Shown here: positions 49,780 to 62,570 of the stretch, piece by piece | Numbering within the stretch: position 1 is the first letter of the stretch | Layout: each line of letters opens with the position of its first letter | Assembly (NCBI RefSeq): GCF_032854445.1 | Contig: NC_088301.1 | Location: forward strand, 50,215,116 to 50,279,115 | Direction of reading: 5' to 3' | DNA: 64,000 nucleotides | From: Liolophura sinensis | Lineage: Eukaryota; Mollusca; Polyplacophora; Chitonida; Chitonidae | Made by a program: the position numbers and the translations under genes | The notes under the pieces: generated by a model | What the model was told of the DNA's origin: nothing | Database searches by the model: none | The model's input: the letters and a program-made list of their open reading frames with translations, nothing else

Positions 49780-52081
49780 TGTAATGATATACATTACGTC
49801 GTAAGGCGCATATATAGACGCGAATAATGCTGTCACTGAATCAACAGCTTCTGTTTTTTTAACTCTCCAGAAAGTTATCAACTAGGTTATTAGTCTTGTG
49901 CATTTTCATGAACCACGCCTGAAATCTTCCCACAGGTAAACGTTTAAGGGATATAAGCAGAGAGAATGGGCGACTAGATAGGTAGGACATATGGTTTGCC
50001 CACACAAATCGTAAACAGATTGATGCGCCTCTCACCACACATTAACAAGGTTAGTTAAACTGGAATTTCACATATGACTCCATGAACATATCACATTTTT
50101 CGCACACGTAAACTGTAAGTAGGACATCATGAGTGGGTAGATATGACATCCGATCTTGTAGATCAGACTACATTTTTTATAGAACTCAACCACGAACCCT
50201 AACCTACAACTGTTTGAGATCAACTCAGGCTAATCAATAACGGCCCATATAACCCTATATAACCAACCAGATTTCGTTTGAGCCACACCCGTTGATTCAC
50301 ACCACACCTACTCAAATGATAAATTCAAAAAACTGAAGATGTCGGAGGAAACCATGTTCTAAATTGTCCTTTATTACCTCATGTTACAAAAAGTGGAAGT
50401 TACATGGATTCTATGATCTAGATATTTCCATGTTGGAGAGAGCATATGTCTGTATGAGGGTATGCTTTTGTGTATTACCTTAACAGGGATTTGAACGACG
50501 TGCAAATTTGCAAGGGAGGAGGAATGGTCGTAATAAAGTTGGTTTTCCCTCTTTCCCATTGACATGTTAGACTCAGGACATAATTCGTACATGTATTTTT
50601 ATAAACTTCCTGGCCAAATATTTGTATCTATTTTATAACTACAATCCCAATACCATGGGCAAATCCTTCGGTAAGTTCAAGTAGAAGGTCCACGTACGTT
50701 ACAGGTACATCATAACACCTGTGTGTGAAACCAATCGACTTGCGTAAACAGAATACATTACTTAACACAACAAAGACCTCAGAAATAAAAACTTGATTCA
50801 CTTGCTGACATATTGCATGCTTGTCTTGTGTAAATATTGAAACTCTACCATTGACTCTTGATAGCGAGACCTTCATAGGATTTCATAACAGTTGTTGGAG
50901 GTGGAGAATTAAGTTCTCTCCCTTATGGAATATCCTCGAACATCAAGTTGAGCCAAAGACAGATTTCATCTCTGACTTATTTATTGCAGACATAGTAAAG
51001 AAGTTCAAACTCACAGCATTTGATAAAAGAGTAGTTTTATTAAAATAGTCTCAACAATTTATGACATTATATAATTAATGTTTACGATATAACAGTATTG
51101 TAAAGCGCGAACAAACTTAACAATATAAGCAACTTAGTCGTGTATACTGAGTTATTCATATAACGTAGGTTATGAATTAGGTTGGTCACCCCAGAGGTTG
51201 TTTTCAGTTCTAAATTCAGCTAAGTTTCAAATTTGTGTAATGTAACTAATGCCCGAATAAAATTAAACAGTGACAAAAAGCATGGAATACTACAGTAAAA
51301 GCACAGTTGAATATGATGATAAACATAGCAAAAGACCAGGTTTCAACATAAATGTATAAAAGAATCGTGATATACTTTACATAAGTAAACAAAATAGACT
51401 ATACGATGTCAGTCCGCAGATACCATGTCTACCCCGGTTAAGATAATATGGCATAAAATCTACCTGACATGTATTTCAGCAATAATTTCGTTCATAAATA
51501 ATGCAGGGATAGTTTAGGTCTGCAACCGGGATCTGCATTCCTAATACGGCGATTTCTTTCATAAGGTGTCTTATAGGTCTGTTGGATGTGTGATGAGATA
51601 TTCAAATACATACACAAATACTTTATTTAGGTATACTTGTTTTTGTTTTTCTTTATCAGTATAACGTAATTGTTTGGGCATTCTCAAGAGTTTGGGCATT
51701 CTAGGAGAGTACCAAAACCAGGAGGAAAGTGTCCCACATGTACTACAGTAGATGTCAAAGATGCCTTCTGACTTAAGGCCCCAGCCCAATTCGAACACAC
51801 AAGGGCTATAGTCGTTTCTTGTAATAAGCCACTGAATCAAGAGCTTATATTGACTAAATGTCTCTTCACGTCACATTGGTTCATATTTTTAATTTAACGC
51901 TTTGAATTATTTAATGTGGTAAGATTCGGTGCCTATACATGTAGTACAATACTTATAACCTTGTGAAGTTTTAGAAAAATATCCATCTGTATCTCCTGTC
52001 TTTATCTCCTGATAACGGAAAACTTAACTTCTCCGTATAAAGCATGCAGGGGAACGATCGACGTGATTGGAACTTTCTCCA
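49780..52081. other. Spacer between the two small membrane-protein genes
   Basis: AT-rich, with no recognised exon. The short open frames on both strands lack domains. A weak SINE-like stretch (cttaaggccccagcccaatt, cgaacac) lies at 51740-51840. Confidence 0.5.
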
Positions 52082-55000
52082 TCACAGAGTTACTTCGCTC
52101 ATTCCTGATTTGATCACCTCGTCGTAAGACGGTGGTAATTCATTGTAAGTTATTGGGCCGATTCCAGCATGTGGGTGAACTGTGAAGACATTCATATCTC
52201 CCGATGGAGCTGTGGGATATGGAGGTAAGAAGGCAGGCGTGGCAAGCGGAGGCATGTCATTTAAATACGTCATTGGGGTACCTGCAATCCAACGGAGAAA
52301 ACACAACGTAAACATATACTGCGGCATATAGTGTTATCGTTAAACTAATGAAGAAATATGCAAATCTATTCGTTAACTAGGACGATCAGTAACATAATCT
52401 ATTTCAAAATGCAATATTAAAATGTACAACCTTGTCGATATAAGGTTGGCTCCAAGAGACAGGAAGGCAATCATCTTAAATCATCTTATTTAGATCGTGT
52501 TATATAAAGGGTACTACTTCCACTACTTTCTCAAAATGAAGCTATTGGATTTTGGTCTAGCACTAAACGCCCTATTAAATTGTCTGTTGAGTGAAACTGT
52601 TCAGTGAGAGTTGGCCTACAGCTTTATATCGAAGTGAAACTATCATCACGCAAATATCTGTAGACCTTATATAATCTTCGGGAATATGTGTAAGTCTGAG
52701 GAATACTAAACCAATTATATCATTGGTGCTAGGGTTAGCATGCGTTGCTACTTTTTAAGCATAGTCGTGATAAAAACCTGACTGTAGTCATTTGGCAAAT
52801 GGCCGGACTTCACCGCTAATACGTGTGACCATTTACCAACTATCACACTGTCGTTGCTACTTTGGTTTTGCTCTCTGTGAGGGCCTAGTCTTTTATATTG
52901 TTTTAAAAGATTTATATTTAAAAGGTTTTAAAAGGTTTATATTGCATAAACCAGGATATTGCTGGTGGACTAAGTAGCAAAGAGGCCTGGTCTCTTTGCA
53001 TTGTTTTAATGTTATAGTATGTTAACTGTGATGACAACACAGCATTCTGAGTAATTCTAGGTCAGTGACGACTGATAAATTGAAACTATCGTCATTGCAT
53101 AATTTTACCTGATTCTGTTTAAAACATGGTGAGAGAGGGGGCGTGTACGTTAAAACATTTTAAGCATTTACATGAACAGTCGGTATAAAGCGGTAAATTG
53201 ACAAGAGGCCGGGTTTCACGTGTGATGCGTGTAGCAATTTGGCAACTATCACAATGTCGTCACTGCTCTGGTTTTGCTGTCTGTGTTGTAGTCTGAATTC
53301 CATAAAGCTGCATATCAGATTTGTGCAATTATTCCCCAGTTTATTCTTTTCAGAAACATGTTCATGTGAAAGCAAAGCTGGAAACTTGCTTAACCGATCA
53401 GGACTACCAAATAAAGAAGGTCTGCTATCAACAGTAAATCTTTACGTGTCAATGGTCATCAATTGGTTTTATTATAGGTCAATAACCGAAGCTAAACAAG
53501 TTGTTTTTCTATATAACCAACCGTCGTGTTGTTGACTGTCTTGTTGCTGAGCCCTCTGGACTGCTGACTGTCGCTGATTCCTTTGGTTCTGTCCAAACTT
53601 GCTCTTCTTCACGTACAACACAATGATAATGACAATAACGACGACGCAGCCGATTCCCAACACAACTCCCAGGGTGATAGATCCACCGAGGTAGCTGCTT
53701 TGGTTCTGCTCCAATGGCTCATATTCTGCCAAAAGAACAGCGCAATGAATTACAGTCACTGTACAGCGACTAATTCCACATGCACACATAAAACTGGGTT
53801 CACTTAAGTGACTTGGAGTTTAGTCGACTCCAAGTCCTGCAGCTAATTGCCTTTAAAAGACGCCATTTGTATACAGGTATATAGAAACAATTCATCATAT
53901 CGAATGCATGCTTTTTACGGTTTGCTTAGCTTGAAATGGTTAGACTCAGAGAATTATTACCTTTAACTAGCGATAACTAAAACAAATATAGCACTGTGCA
54001 TCTTTAAAAAAAATTGAATAGAATGAAGGAATGTTCGACTAATTCTTACCCTCCCCATATATCTGAAATATAATAGAGAAAGTGCTATCCACGTAGCCTG
54101 ACGACCTGTAAGCGGACACGTTTATAAAACGTTCTCCTTCCCTTTCTTCGTTGAGGGCGTTGGGAGGAGAAGTCACCGTGATGAATTCCTGAGAAGAGAA
54201 ATAGAACTTTTGAGTAGATAATAATCGGTTGATAGTTTATTTCCACGGGATACATTAAAATGAACAAGCATTTCTTTATATTAAATTGTTTCGTGTCCAT
54301 CATGTGCATGGTTAAGATGTACAGATTTGAAGAATGGGCATCATTGAAAGAAATATCAAGTTTAAACAGAAAATTCAACAACTAAAAGGAAGCTTGTCCA
54401 AAATGTTTCCAGCCTTTTGCAGAACAATACACCCAAAACATTCTTCCCTGAACTCTGTGCTCTTATGTCCACAGTAATGAGATCAAGTCAATTTGCTTAT
54501 AAGTGTGTTATCACATGTCAGACTTTATTCCTAATACCAGTATCATCTTAAAATGTAACAACTGGAACCAATTTACTGATTCAGTATACACTGTTAAATC
54601 AGTCTTAAAAATCCGCACTAAGTCTTCTAAAGATGACGTTACACTGGTGTCAGCGCCATAGTCGGTAGGCCCTATCTTCAGCATCACGTTCCACTATGAA
54701 CATATAAACATTGCATGGGACCTACATGGCAGCTAGAATACATAACGCCGTAATGATATGACGTTACGCCTCAAGTAAAACAAAATATCTCACAGTCATG
54801 ATGTATTGCGACCTACGCAAACTACTTTCCCAAATAATTATAGTTAAGATATAGGTTTTGCGTACACATATGTATTTTCAAATACTGCTTTAAAAAATTC
54901 ATTTACACCTTCACACTAAGATTCTAAAAGGAACAAGAGACCCACATGATGCTGATAAATGACGGTCTTCCAGCTCACGTGATGACTGAACAGGAGCTCG

Positions 55001-56529
55001 TTACACACTTATATATATACTTTACCTCAGAAGTAAACTTTTTGCCGTCTCTGCTTGAGTCCAGGCTTATTTCCTCGTTTATTTTGAACACATTAGACGA
55101 GATGACCCGGTAGAGGAGCTTATCATCTCTATCAGTGGACGCGAATTTCACCTGACAAATCCTCAACCCAACAGGGAACAATTCCCCAAACAACTCGACT
55201 GTGAATCCCTCGTGTTCGTCCACAAGGAAATTGGCACCGCAGTAACGAAAAAGTGAAACTGAAATGCAAAATACAAATACAATAAGGAATTGCCTATCTC
55301 TGAATAACATGGCTCGTTCACAGTTTGATTGCCTCTGCGTATTAGATACGTGTGGGATAAAAAATCTGATATAATGACTGATAAATAGGTTATTATAACT
55401 ATTATAATAGGGAATATTTCAATCACAAACAATTTGAACCTAAACAAAAATGCGTACAAAACTTCAAAATGCTACTGCATAGAGTTCTGGGATTTGTAGT
55501 ATACCTTTAGTCAAGCTGCACCTATTAAAGAGTCCAGCAACTTTAGTAAAACATCTGGAGCGCCTTTGAACCGCTTCAGTGGCCTAGTGTTTTGAACGTG
55601 TGCCTCGAAGTCGGGAGATCTGGGATCAAAACCGGGTGGTGTCATACAAAAAAGACTTTGAAAAAAGTACCGGTATTTGCTGTTGCCTGACTTAGCCCTC
55701 AGCACTGAGATGTTAGGCAAGAGCTGGTTAGCCCAGTGTCAGTATAATGTGACCTGGTGGGGTGTCATGTCTGGTGTCTTGAGCATGATATATTAGTGGC
55801 GACAGAAACAGTGTCGTAATATATACACACAATGAATGACTTGTCGTCACATGACTCAAAAACTGTTAAGTACGACGTAAAATTACAAGCATACATACAT
55901 ACTGCAGCACGGCGTTCAATTACGCATGTAGTTTCTTAGGTGGTTCTTGCAAATCTTACCCTCTATGTGAATGAACTGTAAGTTAGACCACCTTTAAACA
56001 ACGTATCATTTGAAAAGCAATTTCATGCATATACCAAATATGGTTTCATGATTTAGTGACTTGTCTTACAGTGAATAAAATGCAAACATTTTTGGACTTG
56101 ACTGAAGAGGCTGTAGCACGGTAACATGGCAGATTCCTTTTTGCTTCTAAACAAACTGTGGTATATTTCCACTTTAAATACATATATAGATGTAGTACTA
56201 CATGAACATAGAAATATAGTAATCAGAGGATGTATAGTAGTTAAAAGGAATCTTCAGCTTCTTTAATACGGTCCAAAAATCCAGCGCAAAACCTGAGTCT
56301 TTTATTCAAACATTTGTAGAACCAAACGATCATGAATGATGAGGAACACATATTTGGAATCATCACCAAATGACCTTTTACATGTGTAATTTATTTTATG
56401 ATTATCTGGTCTTTTAATCTTACTTGTTCTTGTTCGAACATCTGCAAAGGTGTGGCAGATAAAGGAAATCCAGACCACTGTCAGCACACACCGAATGGAC
56501 CAGCATCTGGCTGAAGCTATGTTCGCCAT
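52082..56529 (-). CDS. Predicted type I membrane protein with cadherin-like ectodomain and PTAP/PPSY tail (5 exons, 293 aa)
   Basis: No family recognised with confidence. Exons (high-low): 56529-56424, 55258-55026, 54188-54050, 53725-53522, 52281-52082; phases agree, 882 nt. Exon 1 encodes a strong signal peptide (CVLTVVWISFICHTFA) and ends at a good donor (gtaaga). The ectodomain (about 36-172) is one beta-rich unit with ASTDRDDKLLYRV and FKINEEISLD, reminiscent of a degenerate cadherin repeat, and has sequons at N136 and N167. The membrane segment is about 174-198 (LGVVLGIGCVVVIVIIIVLY). The tail of about 95 residues is Gln-rich, then Pro-rich, with P250-T-A-P253 and P277-P-S-Y280. PTAP binds TSG101 and PPxY binds NEDD4-type WW domains in known proteins. 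Alternative starts in phase are an ATG at 55310 upstream of exon 2 and a short exon at 58061-58034. Confidence 0.6.
52720..53110 (+). repeat. Dispersed repeat, copy 2
   Basis: It contains accaactatcacactgtcgt and ggttttgctctctgtg, then gacaacacagcattctgagt and aattctag, as in the copy near 9150-9420. It lies in an intron of the PTAP/PPSY gene. Confidence 0.5.
53170..53295 (+). repeat. Dispersed repeat, copy 3 (partial)
   Basis: The segment gcaactatcacaatgtcgtc then actgctctggttttgctg matches the central part of copy 2 just upstream, in the same orientation. Confidence 0.5.
55570..55906 (+). repeat. tRNA-derived SINE (family B), near full length, intron 1 of the PTAP/PPSY gene
   Basis: A-box-like ttcagtggcctagtg, B-box-like gggatcaaaacc, core gtcagtataatgtgacctgg then tggggtgtcatg, and tail aactgttaagtacgacgtaa ending in (cata)n. 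It shares the core with the copy at 19188. Related cores are widespread in molluscan genomes, from memory. Confidence 0.8.
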
Positions 56530-59300
56530 ACTACATTACCGAGAGGACGGCTATCGAGAGAAGAAAACCAACAGGCTGGTTGATACGATCGGATATGTCT
56601 CAACAGACGAAAGTATACGTTCATTTACCGCTGTACCTATATGAATGGGTGTTTTCCACGAATAATACAATGTTCCTTTAGGTCCTATAAGTATAAGAAT
56701 TGCATGTAAATTTTTCGCATTGTATGTACATTGCATATCCAACTATGTTGGATCCGCGTACTTTGCGCTATTTACAGAAAAATATATAATTGATCACTGA
56801 CAGATTATAACTTCAAAAGTTTATATGGAGATAAAGTTAATGTAAAGAAACAGCAGCGCGGCGCTATCATTGTTGATCTCAGAATCTAGGCAAATAGTTG
56901 GCAAAACAAAGCTATGTCATGTTGATTTTGCATATAGGAGACATTGATTTCATGCAACTTGGGTCCATCAATTAACAGTTTAGGTATTTACCATTGCACG
57001 TAAGCGCGTATATATAGCAACAAAGAGTGGGAATACTTACATTCCTGGCATAAAGTGGTGGATAAAAGCATGAAATGTTGAACGACCAAAAGAAGATTCA
57101 GAGGGATTCAGAGTCACAGAGACACTAGAAGGTATACTGTCGAGGCGTACTTTTTGACCCCCCCCCCCGGTATATGGACATACTAATCACAAGTTACGTT
57201 TATTATACTGCAGATTTAACATAATTATGTTATGTTATTTAGAAGCGTCGTTCTTCCTAATTTGCGGTTTTAAAACAATGGTAGTAGCTTACGTTATACT
57301 GGGTCGAGTGCACATGTCCACATACTAGACATATCTATTAATACATCCGTTATTATACATGCCATGTAACCGTCATACAATAAAGAATATAAAACACATA
57401 CATCTTAATGCTACAGTACAGCCCAATCCAGTCCAGTCGAAATATTTAAAGACAGCCTATTATCCTTTTTGGATATTACAGAAAAAGGACGACCAAGATG
57501 TGCTAAACTTTTGGACAAACCTCTCTGGTAAATACTATATTTCAAACATCACGAAAATCTCACCTGGTGCATGTGGGCGCATGCTCAACAATCTTATTCA
57601 AAACCTCTCAACCCGTCTATAGTGAATCCTTCTTCATTCTGTATTATAACTTCAGGCTGTATGATACCATTGTTTAAAAACACAAGCCTTACAGTACTAA
57701 TGTACATACAATCTTGGCTGCACACCGCGAATTATTTGATCTGAGAACAGTATATAGCTAAATGTAGCCTACATATGGCTCTCTTTCAACAAATATATGA
57801 TCTGAAACTTTTAACTAATCCTAAAGCGTTAAAAACGTACAACGGATAAAACTAGACAGTTATTCCTTGACGTAAAGTGACTACACCGGAGATTTATGCC
57901 AAAAAATACATATTTGCTAATGAAATCCAATTTTCCTTAAGTCCTATAGTTAAATGTAGGCTAGAGAAGACTCGCTTTTAACCCATTTGAAACAGTAAAC
58001 TTTTAATTAAACCTATAGCTTTATCAAACTTACCGCACATAAAACAAGAAATCTGTTCCATAATCCCATTCCGACTTTTAGGCCTTGTTTGTGCACACAG
58101 TGTATGAACGCGAGAGCACCAACCTATACCGGAGAGGTACCCAGGTTAGTATTTATCACCATGTAACCATAGGAACGCTGGAAAGTCCCACTTCAAAATG
58201 TTCTTGAGGCGAACGTTTTACACTATGATTTACAACTTTAAAATTAGACCCATGCCTCTTGGATCTGGCACCCACTCGTCGAAGTCCCGAGTACATATGT
58301 ATCTATGATAGGTATATCGACGGAATTTTTTCCCCATATGATATATACATGTAGATTTCAGTGAAACCATGTATGTTTTGTACTATATATGGGTGTCGCC
58401 AAAAAACCATAATATGTGCTCACATTATCTTGTGACAATGGCAATGATATCTGTATTATAGTGATTCAAATGATATACATTAGTCGTACATAGATGATAA
58501 TGAATACATCTATATTCTGGTGTGTAGGGCTCTACAGTACGGACACTACTGGTATATGTAAATATGTTTTGCTTACAGTGTGGCTGTTAACATGTACATG
58601 GATATTGTTATTGTCACTGACTCATGGATATGACGTTGCTTTTAACCTCCTACATGTAGATGTCACATTTACACAGTATTGCGTGCCTGTAGTTTTCTTT
58701 CACTACACTTAAAATATATCTTTAACTAGTTTTTTCATTTACAGAAAAAATATGAAGATATGGAGATATATAAATATATAGAGATTTATATAACAAAATA
58801 TCCATACTCGCTTGTCAATTTTTTGCTATTTACCAAGGATAGCTCAAATTATTGCCTTTCGGTGAATGCTAGACTATCGTGTTAAAATGATTCTAAAGTT
58901 TGAAAAAGTTATAATGCGACCCGTATTATCAAATTTAGATACTTTATGGTTGGAATTTAAACGGTAAAAAACACAAACAAGGCTGTTGTTTTGTGAAAGA
59001 TAATTATTTGAGCAATTCAAAAATAATGGCAAGAATTCCACTGGTTTCACGCTGATCGATTTCCCCCCAAGATGTCTAGTAGCCTACACGAGTCATTCAA
59101 AGACTAAAATCTAAAATGTGATGATATCGAGCTGTGTAAAGGTCAAGAGGTTGTATATATATAAGATCAAAAGCTGTAGAAATATTTGTGTTGTATATAA
59201 CAATGGGGGGCCTCCGGTGAGTAAGGCTGATTGCTGTTTATCAACGAGGCACTTTGTAAACGTCTATAGAGGCTGTATGTTGTATGTTATAGTCTAGGTG
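56530..59300. other. Gene-poor region upstream of the PTAP/PPSY gene
   Basis: The part next to 56530 should hold the promoter. An ATG-containing segment at 58034-58061 with a good donor (gtaagt) is a possible alternative first exon in the right phase. A dispersed repeat lies at 58880-59010. I see nothing else. Confidence 0.45.
58880..59010 (+). repeat. Dispersed repeat shared with 16320-16440
   Basis: It contains taaagtttgaaaaagttata and acaaggctgttgttttg in the same order as the copy upstream of EDEM1. Confidence 0.5.
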
Positions 59301-59310
59301 TTTGTAGTAG

Positions 59311-60262
59311 GCAAGACATCTAGGAGGACTTTCCTTTGTGACAAGACATTAAGGAGCACTTTACTCTTTGACAAGACATCCAGGGGCACTTTACCTTGTG
59401 TACCTGCTATTCAGAAGGAATTTCCATTTTGACAGGACGTTAAGGAAAACTTTCCCTTTGGACAAGACATTCAGGAGGACTTTTCCTTTTGACAAGACAT
59501 TAAGGAGCATTTTATCCTTTGACAAGACATTCAGGGGCACTTTACTTTGTGTATATGCCATTCATGAGAAGCTCACATGCAGGAGGGCTTTCCCTTTTGA
59601 CAAGACATGCAGGAGGACTTTCCCTTTTGACAAGACATTACAGAGCGCTTTATCCTTTGACAAGACGTACAGGAGGACTTTCCTTTTTGACAAGACATTA
59701 AGGACTTCCCTTTTGACAAGACATTGAGGAGACTTTCCCTTTTAACAAGACATTCAGGAGGAATTCTCTTTTGACAAGGGATTCAGGAGGACTTTGCCTT
59801 TTGACAAGACATGCAGGAGGACTTTCCTTTTGACAAGACATGCAGGAGGGCTTTCCCTTTTGACAAGACATTACGGAGCTCTTTATCCTTATACAGGAGG
59901 ACTTTCCTTTTTGACCAGACATTACGGACTTTCCATTTTGACACAGCATTGAGGACTTTCCTTTGTAACAAGACACTAAGGAGTACTTTAACTTTTGACA
60001 AGACATTGAGATAGACTTCACCTTTTGACAAGACATACAGGAGGGTTTTCCATTTTGACAAGACATTTAAACTTTCCATTTTTACAAGACATTGAGAACT
60101 TTAACTTTTGGCATGACATTGAGGAGGACTTTCCATTTTGACAAGACATTGAAGAGGACTCCTACTCTTAAGAAAACATTGAAGAGGATTTTCTCTTTTG
60201 ACATTGAGGACTTTCCCTTTTTGCAAGACATTCAGGCGGGCTTTCCCTTTTGACAAGACTTT
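59311..60262. repeat. Minisatellite of about 30-bp units, roughly 30 copies
   Basis: The units are variants of ttgacaagacattaaggagg followed by actttcccttt. Unit length varies from about 20 to 45 bp and copies differ by substitutions and small indels. Both strands are open over long stretches (plus strand FDKTLRRTFPFDKT), which follows from the low complexity of the unit. I do not call a gene. Confidence 0.95.
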
Positions 60263-61495
60263 CAGAATAATATCTTCCTGTAATTCCTTGTAATTGTAAT
60301 TATAAGTATTTTGGCAAGATGTTTTAAGCTGCACTGTATTTGATGTACTTGTTATTTTGTTTGACGAAGTTTCAGGAAATTTCAGTCATCAACTGATCTT
60401 ATTGAAAAGTCAACTTACAATGCAAGAGTTCTCATTTAGGAGTGTTCAATATTTCACTTTACGATTTTATAAGAGGTCATATAGACTCCCAACTGTTTCA
60501 CTTAAAAATTTGGATTGTTTTAAGGAGTTAAACTGTGGTGTAAGAATTACCCAAACCAACACTTAGCTACTGGACATTGGTAAAGCCTAAAATGATAAGC
60601 GTGCGTCAGAAGTAGGCATAAGATCATTGTTTTTTTTTTCACTTTTCCGACAGTCAAATATTTTCGAACCTGCACATTTTGGTATAATCTCTTACATCCC
60701 CGCGGATTATCGAATGTATAACACATATTACAGCTACTATTGTGATATTTGGGCATACATCTTCCCCCAAAGTCCAGGCATATGTGCATTCCGGCTTCCG
60801 GATATATTTCAAAAGCCTACATGTAGGCAGAATTTGCTGCTGTGAGTACGTAATCTTGTGGAATTACAACCCACAGACCCATACATATCCTCATGGGGAT
60901 AAATCTCAATACTACGAATAATACTACGCTAATGGCCACACGAGTTTTCATCGACCAATTTGTTGTCACTTGGATCCCTAGTAAAAACATACACATTTGT
61001 GAAGACAACAGTCTGCGGAACAAACATACAGATGTTTGTCAACCTCTATTCCAAACATTCCAGACAAGAACTGATATATGATATTCCCTATATTGATAGG
61101 GACAATGGTTAATGTACAAATACTCCAAGACTGAATATATGAGTAATGATTTTTATTATATTCATACCAAAAACTGGCGATACTTGGCCCAAACCATATT
61201 TTTCATGTCTTGAATGTTATATCATACCTCTACATAAACATTCATTACAAATACATGTACATGTAACCGGTATGTACAGGGCAAGCATCACATACATCGC
61301 TGTATTGCCACAAAATTGGTATCAAATGCTTTATAAGGTTAAGTGATCAGCCACTGACATAAACGGAAGAGGCTGCACTGCATTATAAAAACGGTGGGAA
61401 TATGAACTAATTCATACTACAATACAGCTATCTAGTAGCACTACTGTTATCATTTCAAACGGGCAAGTTTATCATAATCTTGTTTCTGTTATCGG
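60263..61495. other. Spacer between two satellite blocks
   Basis: No conserved coding exon, SINE or repeat was recognised; AT-rich unique-looking sequence. Confidence 0.5.
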
Positions 61496-62570
61496 CTACC
61501 AGCAAAATACAGAATTACAAAACACTATCACACTGGTCGTATTAGTTGTAAACTACCATACAGGCAAAACAATATTCACACCTTCAGTTCTTCTAGACAC
61601 AGAATTACAAAACACTATCACACTGGTCGTATTAGTTGTAGACTACCATACAGGCAAAACAATATTCACACTTTCAGTCCTTCTAGACACAGAATTACAA
61701 AACACTATCACACTGGTTGTATTAGTTGTAGACTACCATACAGGCAAAACAATATTCACACCTTCAGTTCTTCTAGACACAGAATTACAAAACACTATCA
61801 CACTGGTCGTATTAGTTGTAGACTACAATAGAGGCAAAACAATATTCACACCTTCAGTTCTTCTAGACACAGAATTACAAAACACTATCACACTGGTCGT
61901 ATTAGTTGTAGACTACCATACATGCAAAACAATATTCACACCTTCAGTTCTTCTAGACACAGAATTACTGAACACACTTTTGCACAGGTCGTATTAGTTG
62001 TAGACTACTGTACAGACAAAACAACATTCCCACCTTCAGTTGTTCTAGGTACCGAATTACTAAACACACTTTCTCACAGACCGTGTGTTGTATACTACTT
62101 ATACCAGCAAAAACAATATTCACACCTTTGGTTCTTCTAGACACAAAATTACAAAACACACTTTCTCACAGGTCTAGATACAGAATTGCAGTTAGAGACT
62201 ACTATACGTATACCAGCAAAACAATATTCACACCTTTGGTTCTTCTTCATACAGAATTACAAACATACTTTCTCACAGGCTGGGTCAGAAAAAGGCTACT
62301 TATACCAGCAAAAACAATATTCACACCTTTGATTCTTCTCGACACAAAATTACAAAACACACTTTCTCACAGGTCTAGATACAGAATTGCAGTTAGAGAT
62401 TACTATATGTATACCAGCAAAACAATATTCACACCTTCGGTTCTTTTAGACACAGATTACAAAACACAATTTCTCACAGGTTGGGTCATAAATAGGCTAC
62501 TTATACCAGCAAAAAACAATGTTCACACCTTCAGTACTTCAAAGATGTTGAATTATGAAGAATGCTTTCA
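61496..62570. repeat. 90-bp satellite, about 12 units
   Basis: The words agaattacaa and caggcaaaac aatattcaca recur exactly every 90 bp from about 61511 to 61961 (for example 61601, 61691, 61781, 61871). Diverged units continue to about 62570, where tataccagcaaaa and tttctcacaggt variants appear. The first half is nearly identical from unit to unit, so it is recently homogenised. As 90 is a multiple of 3, one plus-strand frame stays open over the block (RQNNIHTFSSSRHRITKHYH per unit). There is no start codon or splice context that makes it a gene. Confidence 0.95.

Noticed and set aside
59368-60066. Repetitive protein genes on both strands
   Set aside because: The frames stay open because the minisatellite unit lacks stops. 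Both strands behave alike and no splice or start context is convincing.
61496-62570. CRISPR-like array
   Set aside because: The repeats are contiguous 90-bp units with no unique spacers, in an animal genome.
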